From contig NZ_BBBJ01000005.1 in the NCBI RefSeq assembly GCF_001316005.1, positions 1-64,000 on the forward strand: a stretch of DNA of 64,000 nucleotides, given 5' to 3'. Position numbers and translations under genes: made by a program. The notes below the pieces were generated by a model, which was not told where the DNA came from, did not search any database, and worked only from the letters and a program-made list of their open reading frames with translations. Position 1 is the first letter of the stretch; each line of letters starts with the position of its first letter. Origin of the DNA: Vulcanisaeta distributa JCM 11217 (GTDB lineage: Archaea; Thermoproteota; Thermoprotei; Thermoproteales; Thermocladiaceae). Positions 10,017-21,483 of this stretch are shown here, piece after piece.

Positions 10017-10035
10017 ATAAATAAATTAATTAATG
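10017..10035 (+). repeat. 19-base direct repeat, second copy (first at 8936-8954)
   Basis: ATAAATAAATTAATTAATG occurs exactly twice, at 8936-8954 and here. Both copies sit in promoter regions: one before the SDH-like protease gene, one between tRNA-Gly and the SixA-like gene. It is low-complexity, so coincidence or a duplicated promoter are both possible. Confidence 0.5.
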
Positions 10036-10084
10036 CCGAATGAGCATTTAGGATTATAAGCCCGGGCTATGCTTACCCTACTAT

Positions 10085-10548
10085 ATGGTTAGTCTATACC
10101 TTGTTCAGCATGGTAAGGCTTTCGATGAAAGGGTTGATCCAGAGAGAAGATTAACTCCAGAGGGTGTTTTCGAGACGGAGAGGATCGCCAGGTACCTCAA
10201 CGGTGTTGGCGTTACCGTTGCTGAGATCGTTCATAGTGGTAAGGCTAGGGCTAGGCAGACGGCGGAGATCTTCGCTAAATATCTGGGCGTTAGTAATGTT
10301 AGGGAGGTTGATGGTTTAAATCCAAGTGATGATCCTAGGATATGGTTTGAAAGGTTGTCAGGGCTTGACCACGATTTAATGATCGTGGGTCACCTACCGC
10401 ACCTCAGCCGTCTGGTCTCGCTGTTAATTACAGGTAACCCCCCGACATTAAGGTCGTTGAGTTTAGGTATTCTGGCGTATTAAGGCTTAGTAAGGCTGAA
10501 GGTAATTGGGTCATTAATTGGTTCATTACACCAGACCTAGTACGTTAA
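10085..10548 (+). CDS. SixA-type phosphohistidine phosphatase (one frame break)
   Basis: Histidine phosphatase superfamily, short SixA-like branch of about 153 residues. The catalytic phospho-accepting His is in LVQHGKA and the second His in IVGHLPHL; Arg residues lie in KARARQTAE. The ORF as written stops at 10483 because of a C6 run at 10438-10443. With four (or seven) C the reading continues as IKVVEF, RYSGVLRL and VINWFITPDL to a stop at 10548. It is convergent with and overlaps by four bases the zinc-ribbon gene. The target of archaeal members is unknown. Confidence 0.8.
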
Positions 10549-10745
10549 AGTCTTCTCCTTAATTCCCCGGGCGTCTTTAACCTTAAAATGATCTCCCTGG
10601 CTTCCTTACCATTTTTGGCCCTCGCAATTATTGACGTCTCCTCAATGCGCATTACGTAACCACAGTATGGGCATTGGTGTGTCTTAACCGTGTCACGGGC
10701 TATGGAGTAATTCCCACATTTTGGGCATGCGACGATTAGGTACAT
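10545..10745 (-). CDS. Small zinc-ribbon protein (DUF1922-like)
   Basis: A 66-residue protein with CPKC near residue 8 and CPYC near residue 30, forming a single zinc ribbon, followed by a basic helix (GKEAREIILRLKTPGELRRRL). It resembles the archaeal DUF1922 zinc-ribbon family of unknown function, possibly nucleic-acid binding. It is intact. Confidence 0.7.
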   Translation of the reverse strand: MYLIVACPKCGNYSIARDTVKTHQCPYCGYVMRIEETSIIARAKNGKEAREIILRLKTPGELRRRL

Positions 10746-10902
10746 ACTATTAATTGCATCATGAATTGCAAGAATAAATTGTTTTTGGGCTTTAGGATTT
10801 TACAGCTGAGGTGGGTGAAAGCAATATATATTCTCTTCACTTAAGTTCGTGTTAACTTATTTTGTCCGCTGCCCCCTAATAAAAGTAATTTAAATTTCCT
10901 GT

Positions 10903-13610
10903 GTGCAATTAAGTACTGAAGCAATAAGCAAGGTGGTTGGGATAAAGATCTTAAAGAGGAATGGAAATACAGAGGACTTCTCAAGGGATAAGTTAGTCCG
11001 CTCTCTAAAACTCGCAGGCGTTCCAGATCCTGACTTAGTAATTAACGCCCTTGACATTAAAGGCACAGTACCAAGTAGCGAGTTATCGGATAGGATTCAA
11101 TTAATCATGCTTAATATGGTGACTGACGACTTGAGGTGGCACGATGCGGCTAGGAACTACCTGATATGGAGCGTGTATAAGCAGGTCTGGGGGGGTAAGG
11201 ACGTCGTTAAGGCGATTAATGAGGGCAGGACTAAGTTTGAGGATGCGTATAGGGAGGGCTTTAAGACATGGTTTAGGACCGGGCTTGAGCTTAGGATTTG
11301 GGATTCAGAGATGAGTGCTTGGTATGCTCAATACATCGATGAGTTAGCTAGATACCTCGACCCCCCCAGCAGGGACTTACTGCTTACTTACAATGGCGTT
11401 AGGACATTAATGAGTAGGTATCTACTGAAGAGGCTTGATGGTACATTCTTTGAGGCGCCTCAATACCTGTGGATGAGGACTGCAATGGGCGTTGCCTACG
11501 CAGAGCTTAAGTACGGTGGTGACCCAATAACGTGGGCCAGGAGGTTCTACGACATGATGAGCCAACTCAAGTTCATGCCCAACTCACCAACACTTTATAA
11601 CGCTATGACTAGGCTTGGACAACTCTCTGCGTGCTTTGTAGTACCCATTGATGACTGCTTATCCAGGGAGAGTGACACGAATAAGGAAGACCCCCCCGAG
11701 TGCAACTTCGGCATAATGGATGCCCTGAGACTCGCGGCATTAATATTCCAGTCAGGTGGTGGTGTTGGTTATAACTTCGGTAAGTTAAGGCCTGAGGGTG
11801 ACATCGTCAGGAGTACGACAGGGATAGCCTCTGGCCCGCTTAGCTTCATGAAGCTCTTTGATACGTTGGTGGACACGATTAAGCAGGGCGGTAAGAGGCG
11901 CGGCGCTCAGATGGGCATGCTCTTCTGGTGGCACCCAGACATTGAGAAGTTCATAACCTCGAAGAGCGGTGAGCTTAAGGACATTCAGCTCCAGAACTTC
12001 AACATAAGCGTCACAATAGACGACTACTTCATGCAGAGGGCACTCAGGAGCGAGGACATATACCTGATAAACCCGAGGGAGTGCCCATGCCTATACAAGA
12101 CCTGGGGGGGTGAGGAGTTCGTTAAGTGCTATGAGGGGGGTGTGTCGAGGCCATAAAAGCCGGCAAGATAAGGATTTGGAGGAAAATAAACGCAAAAGAA
12201 CTCTGGGACAAGATAGTCAAGTCCGCATGGGACAGCGGAGATCCAGGACTATGGAACAGAGACTTAGCCAATTACATAAATAATGAGAAATTACCGGGCG
12301 AGGTCATAAACGCAACTAACCCATGCAGTGAAGAGAGTCTTTACGATTTTGAGAGTTGTAACCTAGGTAGTATTAATCTTGTTAAGTATGTTAAGGATGG
12401 TAAGATTGAGTGGGAGGATTTAGCTAGGGATGTTCAGTTGGCGGTTAGGTTCCTTGATGATGTCATTGATGTTAATAAGTTACCACATGAGAGGCTTAGG
12501 AAGAGGGTGCTCGAGACTAGGAGAATTGGGCTTGGTGCCAACGGCCTTGCCGATACCCTAATAGCCCTTGGCCTTAGGTACGACTCACCGCAGGCATTGG
12601 CAGTCTCTAATGAATTGGCTAGTTTCATAGCTAGGATGGCTGTTAGGGCTAGTATTGAGTTGGCTAAGGAGAAGGGTGTTTACCCGGCATATAAGCATAG
12701 TGATTGGGCTGAGGGCGTATTACCGTGGACAAAGCACAGGGAGAGGCTTGAGAAGTTCTCCAGCACCATTGATAAGGAGGCCGTTGATGAGTACATGAAG
12801 ACCCTTGATGTGGGCTATAACGATCCGAAGGTTAAGGCTATTATTGACGGCTCATCAACGGTACTTAAGGGATATAGGGCATTAGACAGTGATTTGTCGA
12901 TAGATGTTAGTACGATAGGTATTAGGAATGGATCCATAATGAGTATAGCGCCTGAGGGCTCCAGGAGCCTAATCGCCGGCGTGAACTCAAGCATTGAGCC
13001 CCCCCTCTTCGCGATTGCCTACATCAGGAACCTATCAATTGGGAGGCTCATTGAGTATAACTACACTGCACTTAAGCTGTTAATGCAGACGAAGACGCTG
13101 GATGAATCAACGAGGAAGTTTGTCGAGGAGTACGGAATACTGCCAAGGGATCACCCACTGGCTGACCTGCTTAGGACGGCTCATGAGATTCACTGGAAGT
13201 GGCACGTATACATGCAGGTGACCTGGGCCAGGTGGAATGACTCAGGCGTTAGTAAGACTATTAACATGCCGAGCAATACCCCCATGGAGGATGTTGAGCA
13301 GGCCTATAGGCTGGCCTGGTTGCTTAATGCCTTTGGAATAACCGTGTATAGGGATAAGAGTAAGTCTGTTCAGGTAATATACACCGGCGTTAAGGGTGCT
13401 GAGGTTAAGCCAACCGTTGAGGTTAAGGAGGTTAAGGTTGAGACCAAGCCCAAGGTGGAAACCAAGGCTAGCTACACATCATTGTCAGCACTTAAGGATA
13501 AGCTAGTTAGGATTAAGGGCAATGGTGGTGAGAGTATTGAGGAGGAGATGCAGGAGGAGCTTGGGGGGGAGACTGATGACCCATACTGCAAGACTGGTTC
13601 ATGTGGTTAA
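10903..13610 (+). CDS. nrdJ: Class II (adenosylcobalamin-dependent) ribonucleoside-diphosphate reductase (one frame break)
   Basis: Makes deoxyribonucleotides. An N-terminal ATP-cone (residues about 10-100) precedes the catalytic barrel with LSACFVVP, the NPCSEE motif, FESCNLGSIN and a C-terminal CKTGSCG redox pair, as in NrdJ. No separate small (R2) subunit is adjacent, which fits a B12-dependent enzyme. A GTG start at 10903 is the first in frame. The gene appears as two ORFs (to 12156 and from 12438) because of a G6 run at 12135-12140; four or seven G join them through VEAIKAGKIRIWRKI. Six other G7/C7 runs are in frame, e.g. IEPPLFA. Confidence 0.93.
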
Positions 13611-13612
13611 GT

Positions 13613-16600
13613 TTAACTAATAACGTTTTCCTTAAGTATACCCTTACTTATCGCCTCATTAAATAACTCATTAAGCACATCCATGTAATCCCTCTCACCA
13701 ACCTCAACATCATCCATGTGCTTCTCAACGATCCTAGTCCTCTCCTCACTAACTAAGTCACTAAACTCCTTATTCTCCTCAGTTAGGAACCTATAAACCT
13801 GGCGGCCAAGGTTCGTGGGCACTACGTACCTAGTCCTCCTACCAACAACTAGGGCATAGCGCCTCTTCAGTATCACATCGACGATCTTCGCATAAGTACT
13901 TGGCCTACCAATGCCCCCTCTCCTTCATCATAGCGATTATATCGCCCTCCCTAAGCGGTGGTGTCCTACTCACCTTCTTAATATAATCGATGCTAGTTAT
14001 ATCATACTCACCAGGTGCGAGCTCCTGGTACTCCCTACCCTCAATGTAGCCCCAAACCTTTGTGAATCCAGGCTCCAATATCTTGGAAACCCTCTCCACC
14101 TCCTCCTCGTGGGCACTCGTACCATTAAGGTAAACGCTTATCTTCAGCCTCTCCTTCAAAACCCTGGCACTCCTCATTTGGCTTGCCATGAATCTCCTAA
14201 ATATTAAGTCGTAAACTTTAAGATGATTTGCCGTAACCCTAATAGCCAGCTGAAGCAGGCCCGTATTGAGCAGATTCCTTAAGTCATCACTATCGATGGG
14301 TCTCGTCGGCCTTATGCATTCATGAGCCCCAATCTCCTTGCCACCCCCCCAGGCCCTACCCACAAAATAATCAGCTCCAACCCTCTCACTTATGTACTCC
14401 TTGGCAATGCCAATGCCCACCGTTGATACCCTGGTACTATCCGTCCTATGATACGTTATGAGCCCTGACTCAAACAATTCCTGGGCGATGGCCATTGTCT
14501 GCTCAACGCTTAGACCAAGTATGTTTGCTGAGTCCCTAAGTAAGGCGTCCGTAGTGTACGGTGGTGCTGGGTTCAACTCCTCCTCTTCCTCACCCACCCT
14601 AGTTACCTTAACCTTAACCTCAACATCCGTTGACTTATTCCTATGCATTGCCTTAAGGGCCTTTATTAATTCCTCCTTATCCGGCGGTATATTCAACCTC
14701 AACTTTACACCGTTACTTAAAGTCATGGTTACTGAGTATACCTTATCCCTCCTACTCTCGTCATACCTATCTATTATCCAACCAAGGACTGGGGGGGTTT
14801 GAACCCTGCCTGCCGATAGAGTCTTCCTACCAAACTTCTCCTGAACAATCTGACTAAGCCCAAACCCAATCCACCTATCCTCAATCCTCCTCACCAATTG
14901 AGCACCAACCATGCTGAGACTTATCGCCCTCGGATTGGTGATTGCGTCAATGATGGCCTTCTTAGTAACCTCATGGAACTCAATCCTAACGATATTACTA
15001 ACGTAGGGCCTTAACATCATGTAAACATCCCAAGCGATCTTCTCACCCTCGGCATCCGGATCCGTACCAATCATCACCTGGTCAACCTCAGTAGCTATGT
15101 CTCTTATTGCATTTACTATATCCATGGCATCGATAAGCTTGACGCCATGGATTTTACAGACATCGACATCCTCAGTATACGTTTCCCCCCCACCAACCGG
15201 GCATCTCTTTATTGTTCCGTAGATCGGTACGAAATTATTACCGGTTTTAAGTATCCCATAGTAATCAATGATCTTTCCCACCTTTAAGGCAGGTGCAAGT
15301 TCCTTAACATCGGCTGGGCCCGCCGGTATTAAGTCCACATGTGGCCCTTGGTGGCCGTTATTAATAGGTACAGGTTGCCCAGGGTAGCTTCATAGATTAT
15401 TAAAGGACCAACCTCCCTCCTGGTGGGTACGCCGAAGAAGCCTGCGATTGTCCTAGCCTTCGTCGGTGATTCGACGATTACGAACGCAGTCCTCAATGGA
15501 TCTTTCTCGAGGAATTGATTGGGTATCTTCCCAAGCATTATATTCCTTATTAATTCCCTCTCATCTCTAATCCTTTTCATTAAATCATCAATATTAACCT
15601 CGTTGATATCCTGTATCTTCACATCCTCAAGCCTATACCTCAGATTCCTAACCAAGCCATTAAACACCTTTTCATTATCCACTATCAGTACTGATAAGCC
15701 CTGGGATACACCACCAACATAGAGCCTCGATGTTCTACCACTACCCTGAATATACGTCGTCACATCGGGAATAATCACATAAAGCTCACCACCCCCCCTA
15801 TATTCAAGGCCAACCTCATTAGACTGCTCTATGGCCTTCCTAACATTGGAATCACTCAATAACTTATTTACTAAGTCCACGGCATCCTTAATTACGTCGG
15901 CTGCGTACTTATCAAATCCACTCAATTCCTTATTCTCCTCAATAGCCCTCAACAAATTATTGATTTGCTCCTGATTAAGTGCCGTTAAGTTCCTGAGCCT
16001 TGCAACGACTCTATCAATGTCATTCCTCAGGTATTGAGGTACTACATTCCTAATGGTGAACAAAAACATTAAGTACCTTATTGGCGTAAATTCCTCAAGC
16101 CTCAACCTAAACCTCATGCGTGGAACACCCACAAAGACTACGTATGCAATCCTCTGCGGCAAGTCGATACCCCCCCTAACAAGGGATGACCTTGATGTGG
16201 CAAGCCCAATTAATACGTCAACCTTACCCTCCACAAAGTCATTAAGTAACGACTTACTTGGCTTTAGGTAAGATGCTGCCTTAACGCCATTATTATTTAA
16301 TGCCTCGAGCAACTCATCAACGATGTCCTTAAGGTCTGGCGGTACATAGATTATCCCACCACCGCCCAACCTCTTTACTATGTCAACCGCCGTACTTACC
16401 AGGGAATCCCTGGGCCTTACGTAGACATCAACCACGTTTCTTAATCCCTCGGCCCTACCACCGGTCTCGAAGCCAAGGAACTCCCTGAATAGAAATAGCC
16501 TGGCCGTCCTCCTCATCCTCGTTAGTGCACCCGAGGCTATTAGTATGCCAATGTTATTGCTCTTTACGTAATTGGTCAGTTCAGCATTCAACTTCTTAAT

Positions 16601-17418
16601 ATCCTCCCTAAGCTTATTAATCTCCTCCTCACTCGCCCTAAATCTAATGGCCTTCCTAAGCTTCTTCATTAAATCAACTACCGTTAGAGCCTTACGGAGA
16701 GCCTCCTCATTAATACCAAGCAGTAGTAATAACCTATCAATATTCTTGCTTGATGCCTTCAGGACACTATCAACATCATCAACGAAAATCAACGAAAACC
16801 TATACTTACTAAGTAGGTCCATATGTCTTGGCAGGAAGGCATTGGTTACTATTAATATGTCGAAGTTACCATCTCAATTGTCTTCATAGCCTCAGCCAAC
16901 TCCTGCTTGGAAAGTATTGAGGATGCCATGACAATCCTAACGTTCGCACCAACCTTAGTTGCGTAGTCGCTTAATCTCCTATGAACGTCATAGGCTAGAG
17001 TCGATGTTGGGACGACGATTAATACCTTTCCATTCCTCTTGAGAACGATATATAATGATGCGATCATTCCGAAGGTAGTCTTACCACTTCCTGTCGGCGC
17101 GACTATCGCAAAGCTCTTACCCTTAATGATCCTCCTAGCCCATAATCTTTGGGCGCCCCACATATTAGTTCCAATTATCTTCCTAAACATGTTGGCGAAC
17201 TCGTTATACTCATTAATCAGGTTTGCCAACGACCTTAACCTATTTATGGTGCCAAGCTTTTCTAGCATGTTTAGCACCTCAATGGTACTTGCGACCTTCC
17301 TTGGCACGTCTGGTAAGCATCTATGGCATGGTAACCCGGAGGCTAGCCTATCCGATGTTATGTCTCCTCCACAGTTTGGGCATGCTCTTCGGTATATTAC
17401 TAATGGTTGTTTCTCCAT
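13613..17418 (-). CDS. rgy: Reverse gyrase (three frame breaks)
   Basis: Introduces positive supercoils; found only in hyperthermophiles. Merged length is about 1,268 residues. In order: an N-terminal zinc finger (CPNCGG ... CHRC), the helicase-like module with APTGSGKTT and a DDVDS box, the LVRG-IDLP segment, the latch, and the topoisomerase IA module with HM-LIPAGPAD, GTDPDAEGEK, GRVQTP and the active-site GLITYHRTDSTR tyrosine. The frame breaks near 16871-16876 and 15335-15342 (each needs one added base) and at a C5 at 13914-13918 (four expected, restoring GIGRPSTYA). G7 runs turn LVRGIDLP into LVRGGIDLP and GRVQTPVL into GRVQTPPVL. Confidence 0.93.
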
Positions 17419-17522
17419 TTAATTCTTCATCACATTAATTAAAACCCCCCCTTAATAAATATTCGTCGCCAATACGCAATCTTAATTGTTAGTATTAAAT
17501 ATTGATATTACATTGATATTGC

Positions 17523-18074
17523 TTGAGTAGTATGTCGGTTAATACGGGAGGCATTCAGGACTATGTGCGATACGTATACATAATGTCACTGGTGTCTGCC
17601 TTAGCCATGGCTATTGCTGTGGATTACGTACTCACTGAGTTGTGGATTTACGGTTCTGCGGACTTAACAATACTCGTGATAACACCTGTGTTTATGTTTA
17701 TGCTTTCGATGCTTGTTATCTCATCAATAACTATGATTAAGCAATTAAGGGGGGGTAGCTTCGGTAGATTATCGTCTAAGGCTAAGGCCCTCATGATTAC
17801 GTACATCGCGTTCTTCATGATAGCGTTGATATACTTCACCTACATATCAATAATTCACTACGCGGGTCTAGGGCTTACGATCTCAGATCCACAGTTAGTT
17901 GGCGATCACTATCTCGGCTTTGGGCTTGCGCTTTATGATGCAGGTTTGTTAACTACTTCATGGCAGCTCGTTGAGGATTTATTAAATAATAAGTTGTCAT
18001 CACTATATAAATTCTTTATCATGATGTTTAAGTCTCATTCGGATGATGACGATGATACAATTATTATTAAGTAA
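17523..18074 (+). CDS. Unknown membrane protein
   Basis: Not recognised. About 183 residues with three clear membrane segments (about residues 16-36, 45-68 and 88-110), a further weakly hydrophobic stretch and a hydrophilic tail holding HSDDDDDT. The ORF begins with TTG at 17523; ATG at 17535 is an alternative. A G7 run gives QLRGGSFG in a cytoplasmic or external loop. The gene stands alone, divergent from reverse gyrase, so its context says little. Confidence 0.6.
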   Translation: MSSMSVNTGGIQDYVRYVYIMSLVSALAMAIAVDYVLTELWIYGSADLTILVITPVFMFMLSMLVISSITMIKQLRGGSFGRLSSKAKALMITYIAFFMIALIYFTYISIIHYAGLGLTISDPQLVGDHYLGFGLALYDAGLLTTSWQLVEDLLNNKLSSLYKFFIMMFKSHSDDDDDTIIIK

Positions 18075-18125
18075 AAATCAGGTCGGTATTACGTGGGTTA
18101 CGAAATGGCATGATTTTAAAAATAG

Positions 18126-18482
18126 GTGTTGTGGAGAATTAACGGTATGCGTGTTGCTGGTTTGGTGGCTGATTTACTCATGAGGACTTGCAACGCGAGT
18201 TCTGTGGAGAGGCAATCATTTATTGATGGGTCTAGGTACATGATTCGATTTAGTGATAATCATAACATGGAGGTACACCTAGTGGATAAGGGTGAAAGAC
18301 TCTTTGCCGAGTTCTGGGTCAATACATACGCAACGCCCCTAATGATAATTGAGTACGTATACACGGACATAAAGCCATCTAGCATTTGTGAGGAGATTTG
18401 TGAATTAATACGCATAATTAATGAGTCATTCATGAAGCAGGGTGAAAAGAGTAATAGAAACCAAGCAGTTCAACCTAGGTAA
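18126..18482 (+). CDS. Unknown small protein
   Basis: Not recognised. 118 residues from 18126; ATG at 18147 (MRVAGLVADLL) is the more natural start. The sequence looks like a mixed alpha/beta cytosolic protein with no zinc motif or membrane helix. Its 3' end overlaps the convergent gene at 18470 by 13 bases. Confidence 0.5.
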   Translation: MLWRINGMRVAGLVADLLMRTCNASSVERQSFIDGSRYMIRFSDNHNMEVHLVDKGERLFAEFWVNTYATPLMIIEYVYTDIKPSSICEEICELIRIINESFMKQGEKSNRNQAVQPR

Positions 18483-18826
18483 TCAAGTATTCCACCCTTC
18501 CTACCCGTGGTTGTAACCTCCGTACCAGGTGATAAGTCATTAATTAATATCCTTACCAAGTCATTCCAGGCAAGCGTGTTCCTAATCGCCCAATCAATTA
18601 GTTCCTGGGTATGGTTACTTAGTATCGAGAGGAATTTCTGCCAATTAATGCCTATTCTACTTAATTCCCTGCCCCCCCAATGATCCCATAAATACCTCGC
18701 AACTTCATTACCAAACCATACGGAGAAGGAGTCACAACCAGGCCCGGTGCATACGCTCCTTCTCTTCACTATCCTATCCTTAATGTCCCTAGGCTCAGGT
18801 GGTGTAGGGAGTGTCATCAATACCAT
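18470..18826 (-). CDS. Unknown conserved-looking small protein
   Basis: Not recognised. 118 residues; the likely start is ATG at 18817 (MTLPTPPEP). It has a Cys pair (CTGPGC near residue 26), a WFGNEVARYLWDHW aromatic helix and mostly helical content. It lies upstream of the RIO-kinase gene's 3' end but on the same strand, so they could be loosely linked. A G7 run gives HWGGREL. Confidence 0.5.
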   Translation of the reverse strand: MVLMTLPTPPEPRDIKDRIVKRRSVCTGPGCDSFSVWFGNEVARYLWDHWGGRELSRIGINWQKFLSILSNHTQELIDWAIRNTLAWNDLVRILINDLSPGTEVTTTGRKGGILDYLG

Positions 18827-18893
18827 ATTACATTAAAAGTGAGTATTATATTAAGCTAGTGCCTAGGTATTACGTTTAAACCCGTTAAGGTGT

Positions 18894-19767
18894 TCATAAG
18901 TCCTCAATTATTTTCTTACCATTTATTAATAACCATCCATCCTCATCACTCCTTACATCGCCTTTATACTCATATCTACGTAGTAAGGCGTTAAGTAATG
19001 CCTTACCATCGAGGGTCTTAACATGGAACTCCTTACTGAAGTACCTATTAATATTCTCGATATCCCTAAGTAGGAATTCAATGGCATTTGGGTGGTTCGC
19101 CTTCACGGCGCTACCCCCCCAATCAATGATTACCAACTCATCGCCGGTATTGACGATGTTGAACTCGCTTAGGTCTGCGTGGATTATCTTACCCAAAATA
19201 AATGCTCTCTCTACGTACTTAATTATTGTTAGGTAGCAGTCTCAGGATCCTCGGGTGGTGCATCCTTAATCAACGGTGCTGGTACCCCCCCATTAACTCC
19301 CTTGTAGCTTATGAATTCCATGACCAGGATATTCCTGTTAAAGGTTATTGGCTTAGGCACCCTGACACCCGCATTATAGGCATCACTCAAGTTACTGAAC
19401 TCCTTCCTACACCAATACTCAATGAGTTTCCTAGTATTCGTAATCTTAACGCCAGTAAATCGCGGATCACCGAGCAGGTACTTGTACCTACCCCCCCTAA
19501 TGAATTGGGCTGTGGATGTATAGAATATCTTTAGGGCTATGTCAGTACCGTCAGGTGCCTTAGCCCATATTACCTTGGCCTCCTTACCCTGTGCGACGGC
19601 CCATAAACCTCATCAACAACGCGCCTATTCATTAACTCCCTCAGGGCATCTATTGTGTATTGATTAAATACATCGTCGACGGTCTTTAATTGATCAATAT
19701 CCTTTATCCTAAACCTCCTACTCTCCACTCTCTCCCGAATAATCCTGTCAACGTCGTGACTACCCAC
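18894..19767 (-). CDS. RIO1-like serine/threonine protein kinase (two frame breaks)
   Basis: RIO kinases act in late small-subunit ribosome maturation. The N-terminal piece has the glycine-loop region VYGP-VAQGKEAKV once one base is added near 19605. The middle encodes ALKIFYT, the ILVMEFI hinge and KDAPPEDPE. After a second one-base gap near 19214-19222 comes the catalytic HADLSEFNIV loop and the IIDWG metal-binding Asp. Merged length is about 290 residues, normal for archaeal RIO1. Three seven-base C runs add Gly or Pro in loops (RGGRY, NGGVPAP, DWGGSAV). Pieces are in correct order with no internal loss, so the gene is probably intact in the cell. Confidence 0.82.
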
Positions 19768-19970
19768 TGAGGTAATGAATAGTGCAGTACTTTATATATC
19801 AGTTTGGTCCGTAAAATTCGTTTTGCTTACTTTCATGGAAAATATTCTAATGAATTCAATAAATGAAAATGAATTAAAATGTATGCAAAAGGCTAAAGTT
19901 AATAGGTATTGTACGATTGAAGAAGAAAAAAGATTTAAAAGTATTTCTAATGAAAAATAATTTAGGAAAT

Positions 19971-21483
19971 ATGGCTTTAGTTCAGCAGGACGAGACTTGG
20001 TTCATGCGTAGGCTCGTTAACCTCCATAAGATGAAGAGACCAATTGGTAAGATTATCGTTAATATCGATCTTTGCAAGGATTGCAGGTTCTGCATTGAGT
20101 TTTGCCCTAATGGTGTCCTTGAGGAGTCTAAGGACGTTAATTCCAAGGGCTATCATTACCCAGTTGTTAAGCCAGGTAAGGAGCTTGATTGTGTAGCCTG
20201 CAGAATGTGTGAGAAGGTTTGCCCAGACTTCGCGATTACGGTTGTCTCTGAGGAGTACATAACATACGATAAGTACTACGGGGGGGTGAGTAGGCATGCC
20301 CACAGTGCTGAGCTCTATAAGAAGGACCTGGATAAACTGTTAAGGCCTGGAATTCACTTTCTAGATGGTAATACGGCCGTTGCTGAGGGTGCAATAACCG
20401 CTGGTTGTAGGTTCTATGCTGGTTACCCAATAACCCCGTCAAATGAGATAGCGGAGTACATGTCTTACAGGCTACCGCAGGTTGGTGGTAAGTTCATCCA
20501 GATGGAGGACGAGATAGGCAGCATAATGGCTGTGCTCGGAGCATCAGCCGCTGGAGTTAAGTCAATGACAGCAACATCGGGTCCAGGCTTTTCACTGATG
20601 CAGGAGGAGATTGGGCTTGGCTCAATGCTTGAAATACCGGCGGTAATAGTCGATGTAATGAGGGCTGGTCCATCAACGGGAATACCAACATTACTGGGGG
20701 GGCAGGGAGACATACTGCAGGCTAAGTATGGTTCGCACGGTGACTACGAGATAGTGGCTTACCTACCTGCAATCCCCAGGAGGCCTTTGACTTCACGATA
20801 AAGGCATTTAACATGGCTGAGAAGTACAGGGTTGTTGCTATCGTACTCTCCGACCAATTGGTTGGGCATATGTATGGTAAGGTTAGAGTTCCTGAGTTCG
20901 ATGAGATTGAGATTGTAGAGAGGCCGAAGCCCACGGTACCCCCCCAGATCAGTACTTACCCTATGATAGCAGGTACTTAGTGCCGCCAATGGCAATAGCA
21001 GGTACTGGTTATAGGGTTAACAATGAGTCATTGACGCACACCGATAAGGGGTACCCAACAACCGATAAGGACGCCTCATTCAAGTTAGTAATGAGGCTTG
21101 TCCGTAAGATTAGGGAGAATGAGAAGGAGATAGCTGAGTGGGAGGAGTACATGCTCGATGACGCAGAATACGTAATTGTGTCCTATGGCTCAACATCGGG
21201 TTCCGTGAGGAGGGCAATAAAGGTGTTGAGGGCGCAGGGCTATAGGGTCGGCATGCTCAGGCCAAAGACCGCGTGGCCATTCCCAGGCTGGGTCGTGGAG
21301 AATCTAGCGCTGAGAGGTGTTCAGAAGTTCATAACTGTGGAGGTCAATATGGGTAAGATGTACCACGTGGTTAAGGAGTTCTCTAAGGGGGGGGTTCCCG
21401 TGGAGCACATACCGTATGCCCCTGGTTATATTCCTGATCCTGACTATGTAATAAATAACGTGAGGAAGGTGATCGAAGGATGA
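19971..21483 (+). CDS. korA: 2-oxoacid:ferredoxin oxidoreductase, ferredoxin (delta) domain joined to alpha subunit (two frame breaks)
   Basis: Oxidises a 2-oxoacid with CoA, passing electrons to ferredoxin. Residues 1-100 hold two 4Fe-4S clusters (CKDCRFCIEFCP and CVACRMCEKVCP), i.e. a KorD-like domain. The alpha domain follows: GAITAGCRFYAGYPITPS, EDEIGS, TATSGPGFSLMQE, QGDILQAKYGSHGD. As assembled the two are one ORF across a G7 at 20280-20286; a different G count could separate two overlapping genes. The frame breaks at 20774-20777 (C4, five expected) and at a C7 at 20939-20945 (five expected). ATG at 19971 is preferred because a TATA-like TTTAAAA lies about 35 bases upstream. Confidence 0.88.

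Noticed and set aside
13613-17418. Reverse gyrase as separate helicase and topoisomerase genes
   Set aside because: The segments are in exact family order with no loss and the breaks are single-base indels; split reverse gyrases break elsewhere, so a single gene is more likely.
19917-19970. Earlier start for the ferredoxin-KorA ORF
   Set aside because: The upstream residues are Lys-rich, AT-driven sequence covering the TATA-like element; ATG at 19971 fits the promoter spacing better.
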